Positions 20,969 through 31,256 of a stretch of 64,000 nucleotides of DNA are shown here, one piece after another. The stretch spans positions 2,046,001 to 2,110,000 of the forward strand of contig NZ_AP024887.1 of the NCBI RefSeq assembly GCF_024346995.1, written 5' to 3'. The position numbers and the translations under genes were made by a program. The notes under the pieces are model-generated. The model was given only the letters and a program-made list of their open reading frames with translations, had not been told where the DNA came from and did not search any database. The stretch's first letter is position 1, and every line of letters starts with the position of its first letter. The DNA is from Vibrio palustris. Its GTDB lineage: Bacteria > Pseudomonadota > Gammaproteobacteria > Enterobacterales > Vibrionaceae.

Positions 20969-22636
20969 ATGGCTGAATACGTATATACCATGTCTGGGGT
21001 GAGCAAAATTGTGCCACCCAAGCGACAAATCCTTAAAGACATCTCCTTAAGTTTTTTTCCAGGCGCTAAGATTGGTGTCCTTGGTCTAAACGGCTCAGGT
21101 AAATCCACTCTGCTACGCATCATGGCAGGGATCGATAATGAATTTGATGGTGAAGCACGTCCTCAACCAGGTTTGAATGTTGGCTACCTTCCGCAAGAAC
21201 CGGTATTGGATGAGAGCAAGACGGTCCGTGAAATCGTTGAAGAAGCGGTGTCTGATGTGGCAGGAGCGTTGACCCGTTTAGATGAAGTCTACGCAGCTTA
21301 CGCAGAACCTGACGCCGACTTTGATGCCCTTGCCAAAGAACAAGGTGAATTAGAAGCCCTTATCCAAGCCAAAGATGGCCACAACTTAGATAACGCTTTA
21401 GAACGTGCGGCTGACGCCCTGCGTCTACCTGAGTGGGATCAAAAAGTTGAACATTTATCAGGTGGTGAACGCCGTCGTGTTGCAATTTGTCGTTTATTAC
21501 TAGAAAAACCAGACATGTTGTTGCTCGATGAGCCAACCAACCACTTGGATGCCGAATCTGTCGCATGGCTAGAGCGCTTCTTATGTGATTATACCGGTAC
21601 CGTTGTTGCTATTACCCACGACCGCTACTTCCTCGATAATGCGGCGGGTTGGATCCTCGAGCTAGATCGTGGTGAAGGTATCCCATGGCAAGGTAACTAT
21701 AGCTCGTGGCTAGAGCAAAAAGACGCTCGTTTACGCAATGAAGCCGCACAAGAAAAAGCGCATCAAAAAACGATTGAGAAAGAGCTCGAATGGGTTCGTC
21801 AGAATCCAAAAGGACGCCAATCTAAATCAAAAGCGCGTATGTCACGTTTTGAAGAGCTACAAAACAGCGAACATCAGAAACGTAACGAAACCAACGAACT
21901 CTTTATCCCGCCAGGTGAACGCCTAGGTGATAAAGTCGTCGACGTAAACAACTTAACCAAATCGTTCGACGGACGCGTATTAATTGATGACCTATCATTT
22001 AGTATGCCAAAAGGCGCCATTGTCGGTATTATCGGTGCTAACGGTGCAGGTAAATCAACACTATTTAAGATGCTAAGTGGTACAGAGAAGCCGGATTCAG
22101 GCTCGATTGATCTTGGGGAAACGGTTAAGCTGGCCTCTGTCGATCAGTTCCGCGATAGCATGAATGATAAAAACACCGTATTCGAAGAAATTTCCGAAGG
22201 CGCTGATATCATTCGCATTAATAACTTTGAAATTCCAGCTCGAGCCTATTGCTCACGCTTTAACTTCAAGGGTGTTGATCAACAAAAAATCATTGGCGAG
22301 CTATCAGGCGGTGAGCGTAACCGTGTTCACTTAGCCAAACTATTAAAATCAGGTGGTAACGTATTACTACTCGATGAGCCAACCAACGATTTGGACGTAG
22401 AAACTCTACGTGCCTTAGAAGAAGCATTGTTAGAATTCCCTGGCTGTGCCATGGTTATCTCACACGACCGCTGGTTCTTAGACCGTATCGCGACTCATAT
22501 ATTGGATTATCGTGATGAAGGGCAAGTGAACTTCTATGAAGGTAACTACACCGATTATATGGAATGGTTAAAAGCGACATTAGGTTCACAGGTGACGGAA
22601 CCACATCGTGTGAAATACAAACGTATTACTAAGTAA
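20969..22636 (+). CDS. ettA: Energy-dependent translational throttle protein EttA (ABC-F ATPase)
   Basis: 555 residues, as in E. coli YjjK. Two ABC domains: Walker A GLNGSGKST and GANGAGKST, signatures LSGGERRR and LSGGERNR, Walker B LLLDEPTNHLD and LLLDEPTNDLD. The charged linker between them (about residues 245-315) carries the P-site tRNA interaction motif. EttA binds the ribosomal E site and gates entry into elongation according to ADP/ATP. No transmembrane parts. Divergent from slt, as in E. coli. Confidence 0.97.
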   Translation: MAEYVYTMSGVSKIVPPKRQILKDISLSFFPGAKIGVLGLNGSGKSTLLRIMAGIDNEFDGEARPQPGLNVGYLPQEPVLDESKTVREIVEEAVSDVAGALTRLDEVYAAYAEPDADFDALAKEQGELEALIQAKDGHNLDNALERAADALRLPEWDQKVEHLSGGERRRVAICRLLLEKPDMLLLDEPTNHLDAESVAWLERFLCDYTGTVVAITHDRYFLDNAAGWILELDRGEGIPWQGNYSSWLEQKDARLRNEAAQEKAHQKTIEKELEWVRQNPKGRQSKSKARMSRFEELQNSEHQKRNETNELFIPPGERLGDKVVDVNNLTKSFDGRVLIDDLSFSMPKGAIVGIIGANGAGKSTLFKMLSGTEKPDSGSIDLGETVKLASVDQFRDSMNDKNTVFEEISEGADIIRINNFEIPARAYCSRFNFKGVDQQKIIGELSGGERNRVHLAKLLKSGGNVLLLDEPTNDLDVETLRALEEALLEFPGCAMVISHDRWFLDRIATHILDYRDEGQVNFYEGNYTDYMEWLKATLGSQVTEPHRVKYKRITK

Positions 22637-22651
22637 CTTTTTAATCGTATT

Positions 22652-22677
22652 AAGGGTGGCGTAAGTCGCCCTTTTAT
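22652..22677 (+). terminator. Terminator of ettA
   Basis: Imperfect stem AAGGGTGGCG...TCGCCCTT followed by TTTATTTA, 15 bases after the stop. Confidence 0.7.
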
Positions 22678-22741
22678 TTACACCAATCTTGATAATCTTT
22701 GCTATCCTCATTAGAACATCCTAACGAGTTGAATCAACATA

Positions 22742-23113
22742 ATGGAAAAAGAAGAGTTTGTAAGAGTCACCTATCATGCACCTGTCACCTTACTGCAAGG
22801 GGATGAACTGAGCTTTAGTGGCCATATACAGGATATCTCTATTCATGGATTAATGATTGCGTGCCAGCCGCCGCAATCTTTAGATATCAATAAAGTGGTT
22901 GAAGTCGTTCTGATTTTGCCTGATACAGATATTGAAATTGATTTAAGTACAAAAGTAAAAGATATAGCCAGTGACTACATCAAGTTGGATGTCGATCATG
23001 TGGATATTGAAAGCTTAGCCCACTACAAGCGATTAGTAGAATTGAATATGGGTGATGATAAGCAATTCCATGAAGATTTAGAGCATTTGATCGAGCTGCC
23101 ACCCCATAAATAA
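22742..23113 (+). CDS. Small PilZ-like domain protein, degenerate binding motif
   Basis: 123 residues with a single PilZ-like beta-barrel. The D31-x-S33-x-x-G36 element (DISIHG) is intact, but the N-terminal RxxxR element is not: the first arginine is replaced by Glu4 (E-E-F-V-R8). Canonical c-di-GMP binding needs both. It may therefore bind weakly, bind a partner instead, or not bind at all. No membrane segment. It stands alone between ettA and convergent tyrA; function unknown. Confidence 0.72.
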   Translation: MEKEEFVRVTYHAPVTLLQGDELSFSGHIQDISIHGLMIACQPPQSLDINKVVEVVLILPDTDIEIDLSTKVKDIASDYIKLDVDHVDIESLAHYKRLVELNMGDDKQFHEDLEHLIELPPHK

Positions 23114-23141
23114 ACGCCGCCATCGTCTCTCATGGCGGCGT
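23107..23141 (-). terminator. Terminator hairpin of aroF-tyrA (shared with the PilZ gene)
   Basis: Stem ACGCCGCCAT...ATGGCGGCGT. On the minus strand it is followed by TTATTTAT, fitting termination of tyrA; on the plus strand no T-run follows. Confidence 0.75.
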
Positions 23142-23174
23142 CATTAACTAAAGCAACGCTTTCAGGAAAGTTAG

Positions 23175-24302
23175 TTAGCCTCGATGCACAGCGTCATGCG
23201 CATGCTTCAGCAGACTCTGACTTTCCTTCATAAACTGCTGAGAGTAATCACCAAACCAATCACTCACCGCATTAAATTGTTCAATAAAAGCGTGTCGATC
23301 TCCTTCCTGAATCAAACGTACCGATTCATTAAAGCTGACTTTATAGTTTTCAATCATCGCCAAATTCTCTGGGGAAGAAAGAATAATATCGCCGTAAAGA
23401 TTAGGATCCTGTGCAAATAAGCGTCCAATCATAGCAAGCTCAAGACGGTATATAGGCGAGCTCAATTGTAATAGCTTTTGCACATCTGGTTTCACCTGTG
23501 ACAAGTGAACACCATAGGCGTAAGTCGTAAAGTGTCGTAGCGCCTGAATCAAGGTCATACCATGATCATGGTCTTCCGCTGATACATCACAGACACTCGC
23601 CCCCCAAATGGCAAACTGCTCTAACAACCATTGATAAGCATCCACATCTCGCCCATTACAACACACAATCACTTGCTTAGCTAAACTTGGGACATCGGGT
23701 CCAAACATTGGATGTAAGCCGACAACAGGCCCTTTATGAATATTTAGCATTGCTTGTAACGGTTTAGTTTTGACAGACGTAAAGTCCGCTAAAATACAAT
23801 CGTCAGGTAAACCACTTAGCTTAGCAATCACCGATTCAGTCAGATGAATGGGAACCGTGACAATCACCAATCCTGCACGACTTAAAATAGGGTCGGCGTT
23901 ATCCCAATCATCACGTTCAATAATTTCAACGTTGTAGCCAGATAACCGGAACATTCTCGCAAATAATGAGCCCAGCTGTCCTTTGCCACCAATCAGTACT
24001 ACAGAGCGTAACTGCGGTCGCAAACATTTGAAACCGGAGTCCTTTTCACTGGCATAAGACTCCCGCATGACACGACGTAACACATCTTCAATTAATTGTG
24101 GAGGTACGCCCTGTCGTGTGGCTTCTTCACGGCGTGATGCCAGCATAGCCGCTTCTCTATCCGGTGCATAAATAGGCAAGCCATGCTCGCTTTTAACCTT
24201 CCCCACCTCTTCAACTAAGGATAATCGTTGCGCAAGCAAATCGACAATTTGCTTATCAACGCTGTCAATTTTATCTCGTAATTCATTCAGTTCCACGGCC
24301 AT
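23175..24302 (-). CDS. tyrA: Bifunctional chorismate mutase / prephenate dehydrogenase
   Basis: 375 residues (E. coli TyrA 373). The N-terminal AroQ chorismate mutase domain (about 1-90) is followed by an NAD-binding dehydrogenase domain with [14 protein letters not shown] and HPMFGPD. It makes 4-hydroxyphenylpyruvate, the tyrosine precursor. It starts ten bases after aroF in the same operon, so it shares TyrR control. Confidence 0.97.
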   Translation of the reverse strand: MAVELNELRDKIDSVDKQIVDLLAQRLSLVEEVGKVKSEHGLPIYAPDREAAMLASRREEATRQGVPPQLIEDVLRRVMRESYASEKDSGFKCLRPQLRSVVLIGGKGQLGSLFARMFRLSGYNVEIIERDDWDNADPILSRAGLVIVTVPIHLTESVIAKLSGLPDDCILADFTSVKTKPLQAMLNIHKGPVVGLHPMFGPDVPSLAKQVIVCCNGRDVDAYQWLLEQFAIWGASVCDVSAEDHDHGMTLIQALRHFTTYAYGVHLSQVKPDVQKLLQLSSPIYRLELAMIGRLFAQDPNLYGDIILSSPENLAMIENYKVSFNESVRLIQEGDRHAFIEQFNAVSDWFGDYSQQFMKESQSLLKHAHDAVHRG

Positions 24303-24312
24303 GGGACTACCC

Positions 24313-25389
24313 TTATTCGTTGTCTAAACGCGCTTTTAAGAACGGAGCAAGTTCAGAATGGGCGCGAGTGAGTAATTGCTCAGTATCTTGCCAATTAATA
24401 CATGCATCGGTAATTGAAACACCATAGTCCATTTCATCAAATGGTAAGTCTGCGGACTGATTACCTTCATTGATATGGCTTTCAATCATTAAACCAATAA
24501 TGGAACGATTCCCTTGAATAATTTGGGTAAAGGCATCTTGGGCAACCAAAGGCTGTCGACGGTAATCTTTACATGAATTCGCATGACTACAATCAATCAT
24601 AAGTGAAGCATCTAACTTCGCTGCCGCCATTTCCTGTTCACATTCTGCAACTGAAACAGAATCGTAATTGGTCTGCTTACCGCCACGTAAAATGACATGA
24701 CCATTTTGGTTACCTCGTGTCGTTAATAACGACACCTGTCCTTCACGACTAATGCCCATAAAGCGATGGCTAGACGAAGCGGCTTTCATCGCATTAATCG
24801 CAGTAGCAAGACTGCCGTCAGTGCCATTTTTAAAACCAATTGGCATAGATAAACCACTGGCCATTTCACGGTGAGTTTGTGATTCAGTTGTGCGAGCACC
24901 AATCGCAGCCCAACTAAAGGTATCAGACAAATACTGAGGGCTGATTGGGTCTAACGCCTCAGTTGCAAGTGGAATCTCCATTTCAGCTAAATCCACCAGC
25001 AATTGACGCCCAACATGTAAACCATGCTCAATATCAAAGGTATCATTAAGATGTGGGTCATTAATCAACCCCTTCCATCCCACCGTGGTTCTTGGTTTTT
25101 CAAAGTACACACGCATGACTAAAAATATTTCATCGCTAATGGTTTCTGATAACGCTTTTAAACGACGGGCATAATCTTTTGCGGCTTCGGTATCATGAAT
25201 AGAGCAAGGTCCACACACGACCAATAAACGGTGATCACGTTTATGAATAATATCAGCAACCGTTTGGCGCGATTGACGAATAAAGCGACGGGCGTTGTCA
25301 CTCAACGGGATTTTTTCTTTCAACACATCCGGTGTAATCAGAATATCTTCTTCCACGATATGGATATCGCTTAGCTCGCTCTTTTTCAT
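24313..25389 (-). CDS. aroF: 3-deoxy-7-phosphoheptulonate synthase (class I, AroF type)
   Basis: 358 residues from ATG 25389; a GTG two codons upstream is possible. Hallmarks: [43 protein letters not shown] and IDCSHANS. It condenses PEP and erythrose 4-phosphate to DAHP, the first step of aromatic synthesis. Assigned as the tyrosine-sensitive form because it heads an operon with tyrA and has TyrR boxes upstream; feedback specificity is inferred, not read directly. Confidence 0.93.
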   Translation of the reverse strand: MKKSELSDIHIVEEDILITPDVLKEKIPLSDNARRFIRQSRQTVADIIHKRDHRLLVVCGPCSIHDTEAAKDYARRLKALSETISDEIFLVMRVYFEKPRTTVGWKGLINDPHLNDTFDIEHGLHVGRQLLVDLAEMEIPLATEALDPISPQYLSDTFSWAAIGARTTESQTHREMASGLSMPIGFKNGTDGSLATAINAMKAASSSHRFMGISREGQVSLLTTRGNQNGHVILRGGKQTNYDSVSVAECEQEMAAAKLDASLMIDCSHANSCKDYRRQPLVAQDAFTQIIQGNRSIIGLMIESHINEGNQSADLPFDEMDYGVSITDACINWQDTEQLLTRAHSELAPFLKARLDNE

Positions 25390-25400
25390 TACCACATACC

Positions 25401-25418
25401 TGTAATTTTTTTTTTACA
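25401..25418. promoter_or_regulatory. TyrR box in the aroF leader
   Basis: TGTAAT-TTTTTT-TTTACA matches TGTAAA-N6-TTTACA at 11 of 12 defined positions. It lies 12 bp upstream of the aroF ATG, a position suited to repression. Confidence 0.75.
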
Positions 25419-25451
25419 CATACAATTCATTATGTATGGCCTTAACCTTGA

Positions 25452-25479
25452 TATATAAGTTAACAGGCTTATCGAACAA
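25452..25479 (-). promoter_or_regulatory. Putative aroF-tyrA promoter
   Basis: On the minus strand, -35 TTGTTC (25474-25479) and -10 TATATA (25452-25457), spaced 16 bp. TyrR boxes lie on both sides of it. Confidence 0.45.
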
Positions 25480-25485
25480 TTCAAG

Positions 25486-25526
25486 TGTACATTTATAAAA
25501 ACATTTAATGTACAGTTTTGTTTACA
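25486..25526. promoter_or_regulatory. Paired TyrR boxes upstream of the aroF promoter
   Basis: A strong box TGTACA-GTTTTG-TTTACA (25509-25526) and a weak one TGTACA-TTTATA-AAAACA (25486-25503) are centred 23 bp apart, about two helical turns. Strong-weak box pairs are how TyrR hexamers bind with tyrosine. Compared with the consensus, the strong box has 11 of 12 matches. Confidence 0.75.
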
Positions 25527-25547
25527 CCCATCCTAACTTTCTGCGCC

Positions 25548-26528
25548 CTAGACAAGTAACGCTTCCATCGAGCGTACTGCATCATTCCATAAACGAGAAC
25601 GCATCAAATCGTCACGTGATACTTGTTGAGTTTTTCTTAATTGAGAGGCGTTCTCAACACATTGAATGGTTAAACCATCAAGAACATTGACCGCAGCCTC
25701 TCGATCATTACACACTAATACCATGTCACACCCCGACTTCAGTGCCTGTTGTGCTCGAACCACGGGCCCCCCCATGATTTGTGCACCTTTCATACTTAAG
25801 TCATCCGAAAACACAATTCCAGAAAAATTCATTTCTTGGCGTAGTACCTGCTTAAGCCAATACTCAGAACCACTGGCTGGCGCAGAGTCATAAGAAGAAT
25901 AAATCACATGAGCGGGCATCATAGCGTCTAACAATCCTGACTCAATTTGATGGCGAAAAATCGCCAAATCATCGGCGATCGAACGGCGTTCATCATAAGG
26001 AGTCTCTAAGTGAGAATCAGCAATCACGGCGCCGTGACCTGGGAAATGCTTACCTGTTGTTGCCATACCCGCCGATTTCATGCCACGCATGAAAGCTGAG
26101 CTATAGGTAATCACCGACGATAGCGTTTCTCCAAAGGCTCGAGTACCAATCGCTTGACACTCATACCCTTTATCCAACACTGGAGCGAAACTTAAATCAA
26201 TATCATGAGCAATCAGCTCCATTGCCATCAACCAGCCTGCTTGCTCGGCTATATACTCACCATGCTGCGCATGTTGATACTGTTGCGCTGCTGGAATTAA
26301 AGAGAATCCCTCTTTAAAACGCTGCACGCGCCCACCTTCTTGATCAACCCCAATTAGAATCGGCCGCCCTGCGGCACGACGAATACTGGCAGTCAATGCG
26401 CTCAATTGATCGTTATCGTAATAGTTACGTGCAAATAAAATAACACCCCCCACTGTCGGGTGCGCCAGAATCTCTTTTTCTTCATTATCTAATTCGTATC
26501 CCGACACGTCTAACCAAAGCGGCCCCAT
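25548..26528 (-). CDS. nagZ: Beta-N-acetylhexosaminidase NagZ
   Basis: 326 residues from ATG 26528, which has AAGGAGAT upstream; a longer reading from 26561 is less likely. GH3 family: [20 protein letters not shown] followed by DSH (the catalytic His loop), and SDDLSMKGA with the catalytic Asp. It removes GlcNAc from anhydro-muropeptides in the cytoplasm during wall recycling, and its product can signal AmpR-type regulators. Divergent from anmK-murQ, which process the released sugar. Confidence 0.95.
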   Translation of the reverse strand: MGPLWLDVSGYELDNEEKEILAHPTVGGVILFARNYYDNDQLSALTASIRRAAGRPILIGVDQEGGRVQRFKEGFSLIPAAQQYQHAQHGEYIAEQAGWLMAMELIAHDIDLSFAPVLDKGYECQAIGTRAFGETLSSVITYSSAFMRGMKSAGMATTGKHFPGHGAVIADSHLETPYDERRSIADDLAIFRHQIESGLLDAMMPAHVIYSSYDSAPASGSEYWLKQVLRQEMNFSGIVFSDDLSMKGAQIMGGPVVRAQQALKSGCDMVLVCNDREAAVNVLDGLTIQCVENASQLRKTQQVSRDDLMRSRLWNDAVRSMEALLV

Positions 26529-26727
26529 GCTATCTCCTTGTTTATTAAAATTACGCTCCACTCACTGACAACACGCGATGAGTGATAACATTAGGTTATA
26601 AACTATGCTCGTAAACCTTATCAAGAGCAACAGTCCACCATTATCTGGGGTAACTATTGTGACGATAGGTCTGTTCGGAGTATACAATGGCAAGCAAATA
26701 TTAGGTAAATATGACGAAGGATTGACT

Positions 26728-27834
26728 ATGTCTAAGCGTGCTTTTTATATCGGTATTATGTCAGGAACCAGCCTTGATGGCATTGATGTCGCGTTAGTTG
26801 ATGTTCAATCGAAGCGCGTACAGCTAATCGACGCACTTGAATACCCTATTCCTCAACAACTGCGTAGTACGTTATTATCTATCGCGAGTAATCAAGCGAC
26901 AACCATTGAACAAATAGGCGACGCCGATCATCAACTCGCCGCGTTATATGCCACAGCCGTCAACCAACTGTTAGCACGTACAGCGCTAACCTCCAAAGAT
27001 ATTCAAGCTATCGGGTGCCACGGACAAACCGTTTTTCATCGCCCCAACCATGCTCACCCATTTACTTGTCAGTTAGGTGATGCGAATTTATTAGCGATAA
27101 AAACAGGGATAAAGACCGTTGCAGACTTTAGACGTAAAGACATGGCGCTCGGTGGTCAAGGGGCGCCACTGGTTCCCGCATTCCATCATTTTTTGTTCGG
27201 ACAACACGATGCGACCACAGTGATTGCTAATATCGGAGGCATTGCTAATATTTCCGTATTAACCCCAGAACAAACTCTGGGCTACGATACGGGGCCTGGC
27301 AATATGCTGATGGACGCGTGGTGTTTGGCTCACCAAGGTAAGCACTATGATGCCAATGCACAATGGGCGAAAACGGGTCAAATAATCCAACCGCTGCTTA
27401 GCAAGCTCAAACATGATCGCTACTTTTCCTTGGCCGCGCCTAAAAGCACCGGACGTGAATACTTCCATTTAGACTGGCTGCGGCCATTACTCTCGCCATA
27501 CGACGATCCTGCTGATGTACAACGTACCTTATGTGAGCTTACCGCACAGACTCTTGCAGAAGCCGTTGACCGACATCAATTTGGGCAATCCCCCGTACTA
27601 TATCTATGTGGCGGTGGCGCGCATAATCCTTTACTAGTAGAAAGGATTCAGGCGGCTCTGCCTAACTGGCATATGACAACGACGTCACAACACGGTGTCG
27701 ATAGCGACTTTATGGAGGCGATGGCATTCGCTTGGCTCGCACAGCGACGCCTACACAACTTACCGAGTAATTTACCTAGTGTCACTGGCGCTTGTCGCTT
27801 TGCATCATTAGGCGTAATTTATACTGCAGATTAA
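26728..27834 (+). CDS. anmK: Anhydro-N-acetylmuramic acid kinase AnmK
   Basis: 368 residues from ATG 26728 with GAAGGA upstream; the in-frame extension to 26605 is not supported. Motifs: [16 protein letters not shown] (ATP site), GHDGQ-like [10 protein letters not shown], and [13 protein letters not shown]. It opens and phosphorylates 1,6-anhydro-MurNAc to MurNAc-6-phosphate. It is followed 19 bases later by murQ, which uses that product. Confidence 0.95.
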   Translation: MSKRAFYIGIMSGTSLDGIDVALVDVQSKRVQLIDALEYPIPQQLRSTLLSIASNQATTIEQIGDADHQLAALYATAVNQLLARTALTSKDIQAIGCHGQTVFHRPNHAHPFTCQLGDANLLAIKTGIKTVADFRRKDMALGGQGAPLVPAFHHFLFGQHDATTVIANIGGIANISVLTPEQTLGYDTGPGNMLMDAWCLAHQGKHYDANAQWAKTGQIIQPLLSKLKHDRYFSLAAPKSTGREYFHLDWLRPLLSPYDDPADVQRTLCELTAQTLAEAVDRHQFGQSPVLYLCGGGAHNPLLVERIQAALPNWHMTTTSQHGVDSDFMEAMAFAWLAQRRLHNLPSNLPSVTGACRFASLGVIYTAD

Positions 27835-27853
27835 CCTTAGGAGCCGTTCATTT

Positions 27854-28771
27854 ATGACTAACGATGCGTTACTTTCCGCTTTGTCACACTTAGTATCAGA
27901 AACCCGTAATCCTGATACCATGGATATCGATACTTTAAACTCATTCGACGTCGTATCCCGTCTTAACCAACAAGATAAATTGGTTCCTTTGGCAATAGAG
28001 CAAGAACTGCCTAACATTGCCCATGCCGTCGATATTATCACTAATGCATTTAAGCAAGGTGGACGCTTAGTGTATCTTGGCGCTGGTACCAGCGGACGAT
28101 TAGGCGTACTTGATGCGGTAGAGTGCCCACCAACTTTTAGTGTCAGTGATGATATGGTAATAGGGTTAATCGCTGGCGGGAAAGAAGCGATGTTTAAGGC
28201 TCAAGAAGGCGCTGAAGACTCCCTAGTACTTGGCGAGGAAGAACTCAAACGTATTCGTTTTTCAGACAAAGACGTCCTCGTCGGCATTGCCGCCAGTGGA
28301 CGAACTCCTTACGTGATTGGTGCAATTGATTATGCGAACCGCATTGGCGCGAAAAGCATTGCACTATCTTGCAACCCGGACAGCCCTATTGCCGAGATCG
28401 CTCACGTTGCTATATCTCCGGTAGTCGGTCCTGAAGCACTCACAGGCTCAACACGATTAAAGTCAGGAACCGCCCAAAAATTGGTACTCAATATGCTAAC
28501 AACCGCCAGTATGATTGGCTTGGGGAAGAGCTATCAAAACCTGATGGTTGATGTAAAGGCCACCAATAAAAAGCTCGAAGCTCGTGCTGCTCGCATTGTC
28601 ATGCAAGCGACTGACTGCAGTGAAAAAGAGGCAAAAAATCTTTTAGAACACAGTCACAATAATGCAAAAGCGGCTATTTTAATGCACCTTACAGGGATTA
28701 GCTTTCAAGAAGCGGATGAAAAATTGCGCGACGCAGAAGGATACTTACGCCGCGCAATTTCAGAAGAATGA
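27854..28771 (+). CDS. murQ: N-acetylmuramic acid 6-phosphate etherase MurQ
   Basis: 305 residues with a SIS sugar-isomerase domain. [22 protein letters not shown] and [14 protein letters not shown] are the phosphosugar loops. It cleaves the lactyl ether of MurNAc-6-P to GlcNAc-6-P and D-lactate. The C-terminal helices include a UBA-like stretch. Operon anmK-murQ completes the path that starts with Slt and NagZ. Confidence 0.96.
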   Translation: MTNDALLSALSHLVSETRNPDTMDIDTLNSFDVVSRLNQQDKLVPLAIEQELPNIAHAVDIITNAFKQGGRLVYLGAGTSGRLGVLDAVECPPTFSVSDDMVIGLIAGGKEAMFKAQEGAEDSLVLGEEELKRIRFSDKDVLVGIAASGRTPYVIGAIDYANRIGAKSIALSCNPDSPIAEIAHVAISPVVGPEALTGSTRLKSGTAQKLVLNMLTTASMIGLGKSYQNLMVDVKATNKKLEARAARIVMQATDCSEKEAKNLLEHSHNNAKAAILMHLTGISFQEADEKLRDAEGYLRRAISEE

Positions 28772-28795
28772 TAACGCGTTATGCGTTATCTTTTT
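28770..28795 (+). terminator. Terminator of murQ, inside the end of the convergent antiporter gene
   Basis: GATAACGC-GTTAT-GCGTTATC plus TTTTT begins within the murQ stop codon and covers the last codons of the convergent gene. The two genes are only seven bases apart. Confidence 0.8.
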
Positions 28796-30617
28796 CTAGT
28801 GCTGCCTGACCGTTGCCGGTGGTGGAGGATTTACCGCCGGTCATCAGTGAAACAACAATATCTCCTGTTTGCGGATCAAAAGACGAAATGTCATGGCACA
28901 TTTTAATACGGCCTTTCGCATTCACTAAGAACAGCGGCAAAAAGTAACGATCTTTGTGCTGCAGTAAATAATCTTGATACGTAAAGGCTTCGCTCAATTT
29001 AGTGTGTTTGATCTCGCCACCTTGATTCATCAGGCTGGCGAGTTTTTTATAGCTAACTTCGCCACCTAAGAACGGTAAACCATGATATTCCTGAGCCACG
29101 TTATGCTTGTCGGTTGGATCCGCTTTGACTTTATCATGAAGGCAGAATACACGCGTTTCACCAAAGTCTGATAAGAACTGCATACAAGACATAGCATTAA
29201 AATGCTTATCCGCCGTTAGCGCCACCACATGACCAATACCAATTAAGTTAAGATAGTTATCCGCATGACTAGAGTTGGGGTTACCATAGTAGTACTCCAA
29301 TCCCATCATGCGGGCTTGGCGAATGTAATCCCAGTTAGAATCGGTCACTACCACACGACAGTCATATTTACGAATCGCCTGACCAAGCTGTCTTGCGATA
29401 TCATTGGCACCAATAATAAGAAAACCTTTCGGTGCGGGTTCTGCAACTTTTAGCCATACGGCTATTGGGCGCGCCGTTGCGCTCTGCAACACCACAGTCC
29501 CAATAATAACCATAAAGGTCAAAGGCACTAGTAGACTCGCCCCACTTACCTCTAAATTAGTTAATTTAATCGCAAATAACGCCGAAATCGACGCGGCGAC
29601 AATACCGCGCGGAGCGACCCAAGATAAAAACAATTTATCTTTGAAGGTCAACTTACTACCAATCGTCGTCACAAAAATGGACACAGGCCTAGAGACTAAT
29701 TGCATAAAGACAAATAAGCCCAATGCCCCCCAACTAAAGATCGTGAAATCTTCAGGATCAATACGCGCTGCGAGTAAGATAAATAATCCCGAGATAAGTA
29801 AAACGGTGAGGTGTTCTTTAAAGTGTAAAATATGTCGAATATTGACGCCTTTTGCATTCGCCAACCACATTCCCATCACGGTCACAGTTAACAAACCAGA
29901 CTCAGACTCTAATGCGTTCGATAATGAAAACACACCTAGAACAATACTTAGTACGGCAAACGGCTGTAAATAAACGGGGAGCATACGACGACGTAAGGCG
30001 AATGCAACAAAAGCACCAGAGACCGCACCGATAATTAAACCAATCATCAGAATCATAGCCAAGACGTGTAAGCTATGTGCTTCACTACTCGACACCAAAA
30101 ACTCATAGATCATTACCACGAATAACGCGCCTAATGGATCAATAAGAATGCCTTCCCAGCGTAGGAAGTTAGAAAGTCTGGTATTCGGCCGTACTGTACG
30201 TAATAAGGGCACAATCACAGTTGGACCGGTGACAACTGTCAAGCTACCAAACAGTAATGCCATCGCCCAATCTAGTCCCATAAAGTAATGAGTTGCGGTA
30301 CTCGTTAATCCCCAAGAGATAAGCGCACCAAAAGTGACAATACTCCAGACTGTATGGCTCACCCCACGGATCTCTTTAAAGTTGAGCGTTAAACTCCCTT
30401 CAAATAAGATCACTGCGACAGCCAAAGAAATCAGCGGAAATAGTAAATCTCCCATCAGTTCTTGAGGATGTAACACACCAGCTATAGGACCAACAACAAT
30501 ACCAGCGATTAATAGAAATAAAATAGCAGGCAAGCGTAATCGCCATGCTAACCATTGGCATAGCAAACCCACGATACCAATACCGGCTACCGACAATGCA
30601 ATCAATTCTCCGTGCAT
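28779..30617 (-). CDS. CPA1-type cation/proton antiporter with Rossmann (TrkA-N-like) domain
   Basis: About 612 residues from ATG 30617, the one of three tandem starts best spaced from AAGGAG. The first ~390 residues hold about 12 membrane segments, with TGPTVIVPLLR and the WEGILIDPLGAL stretch typical of NhaP/CPA1 exchangers (Asp of DPLG in the ion path). Residues ~400-520 form a nucleotide-binding Rossmann domain (FLIIGANDIARQLGQAI). It exchanges Na+ or K+ for protons at the inner membrane; which ion cannot be told. Confidence 0.88.
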   Translation of the reverse strand: MHGELIALSVAGIGIVGLLCQWLAWRLRLPAILFLLIAGIVVGPIAGVLHPQELMGDLLFPLISLAVAVILFEGSLTLNFKEIRGVSHTVWSIVTFGALISWGLTSTATHYFMGLDWAMALLFGSLTVVTGPTVIVPLLRTVRPNTRLSNFLRWEGILIDPLGALFVVMIYEFLVSSSEAHSLHVLAMILMIGLIIGAVSGAFVAFALRRRMLPVYLQPFAVLSIVLGVFSLSNALESESGLLTVTVMGMWLANAKGVNIRHILHFKEHLTVLLISGLFILLAARIDPEDFTIFSWGALGLFVFMQLVSRPVSIFVTTIGSKLTFKDKLFLSWVAPRGIVAASISALFAIKLTNLEVSGASLLVPLTFMVIIGTVVLQSATARPIAVWLKVAEPAPKGFLIIGANDIARQLGQAIRKYDCRVVVTDSNWDYIRQARMMGLEYYYGNPNSSHADNYLNLIGIGHVVALTADKHFNAMSCMQFLSDFGETRVFCLHDKVKADPTDKHNVAQEYHGLPFLGGEVSYKKLASLMNQGGEIKHTKLSEAFTYQDYLLQHKDRYFLPLFLVNAKGRIKMCHDISSFDPQTGDIVVSLMTGGKSSTTGNGQAALEKDNA

Positions 30618-30642
30618 CATCACTCCTTGAAATTTTTAATAG

Positions 30643-30981
30643 TTATTGATTATAGTCGCGCCAGCCGCGCTGCCATTCCATACGAAATTTTTGACCTGAT
30701 TTTTTATGATCGCACACACCTTGATACTGCTGTCCGTTTAATCCCATTTGATAGGCTCTGTCTGGATTACAGTATTGCTCTAATCCTGCCGCATATCCTG
30801 AGTCATACTCAGATTCTTTTCCTGCACCTAAACTCGACAATGTCGAATGTGAGCGTTCATCATTGCCTCGGATCGCATCTTTAAATCCTAACTGATACCA
30901 ATCACTATGCGCAGGCTGATCCATAGCACTGCTTGAACAGCCCGCCAATAACAGGGCTAATACACCGATACTTATTTTCAT
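30643..30981 (-). CDS. Small DUF2799-type lipoprotein
   Basis: 112 residues from ATG 30981, chosen because it gives a clean lipoprotein signal (MKISIGVLALLLAGCSSS, lipobox LAGC, Cys15). Mature part has the WYQLGFKDAIRG and DSGYAAGLEQYC-x-P repeats seen in DUF2799 proteins, with two cysteines. Function unknown. It ends 25 bases before the antiporter start and may be cotranscribed with it. Confidence 0.78.
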   Translation of the reverse strand: MKISIGVLALLLAGCSSSAMDQPAHSDWYQLGFKDAIRGNDERSHSTLSSLGAGKESEYDSGYAAGLEQYCNPDRAYQMGLNGQQYQGVCDHKKSGQKFRMEWQRGWRDYNQ

Positions 30982-31209
30982 TAACAACCTTGCCTCGATA
31001 AACATGGGCTTATCTATTATGAAACGCCAACCAAAAAGGGACGTATTTTGGTTAGTGTATCGTTTTATCAAAAGCTAGACTGCAAAAAAAACCAACGATA
31101 TCGTTAAAAAGCACTTCAATTGTTAATCGCTCACATTAAATAACAACATTATTAACATTATTGAAACATTTTCGCATAATGAATGACGATAACAGAGCGT
31201 GACATAACG

Positions 31210-31237
31210 AAAAAGGCTCCTGTTCAGGAGCCTTTGT
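31210..31237 (-). terminator. Terminator of ispH
   Basis: On the minus strand AAAGGCTCCTG-AA-CAGGAGCCTTT is followed by TTCG after a T-rich end, 20 bases after the ispH stop. Confidence 0.88.
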
Positions 31238-31256
31238 ATCGCCTAATCCTATAAGA

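Noticed and set aside
30643..31071. A 142-residue version of the small lipoprotein
   Set aside because: The first 30 residues would mask a perfect lipoprotein signal that begins at ATG 30981.
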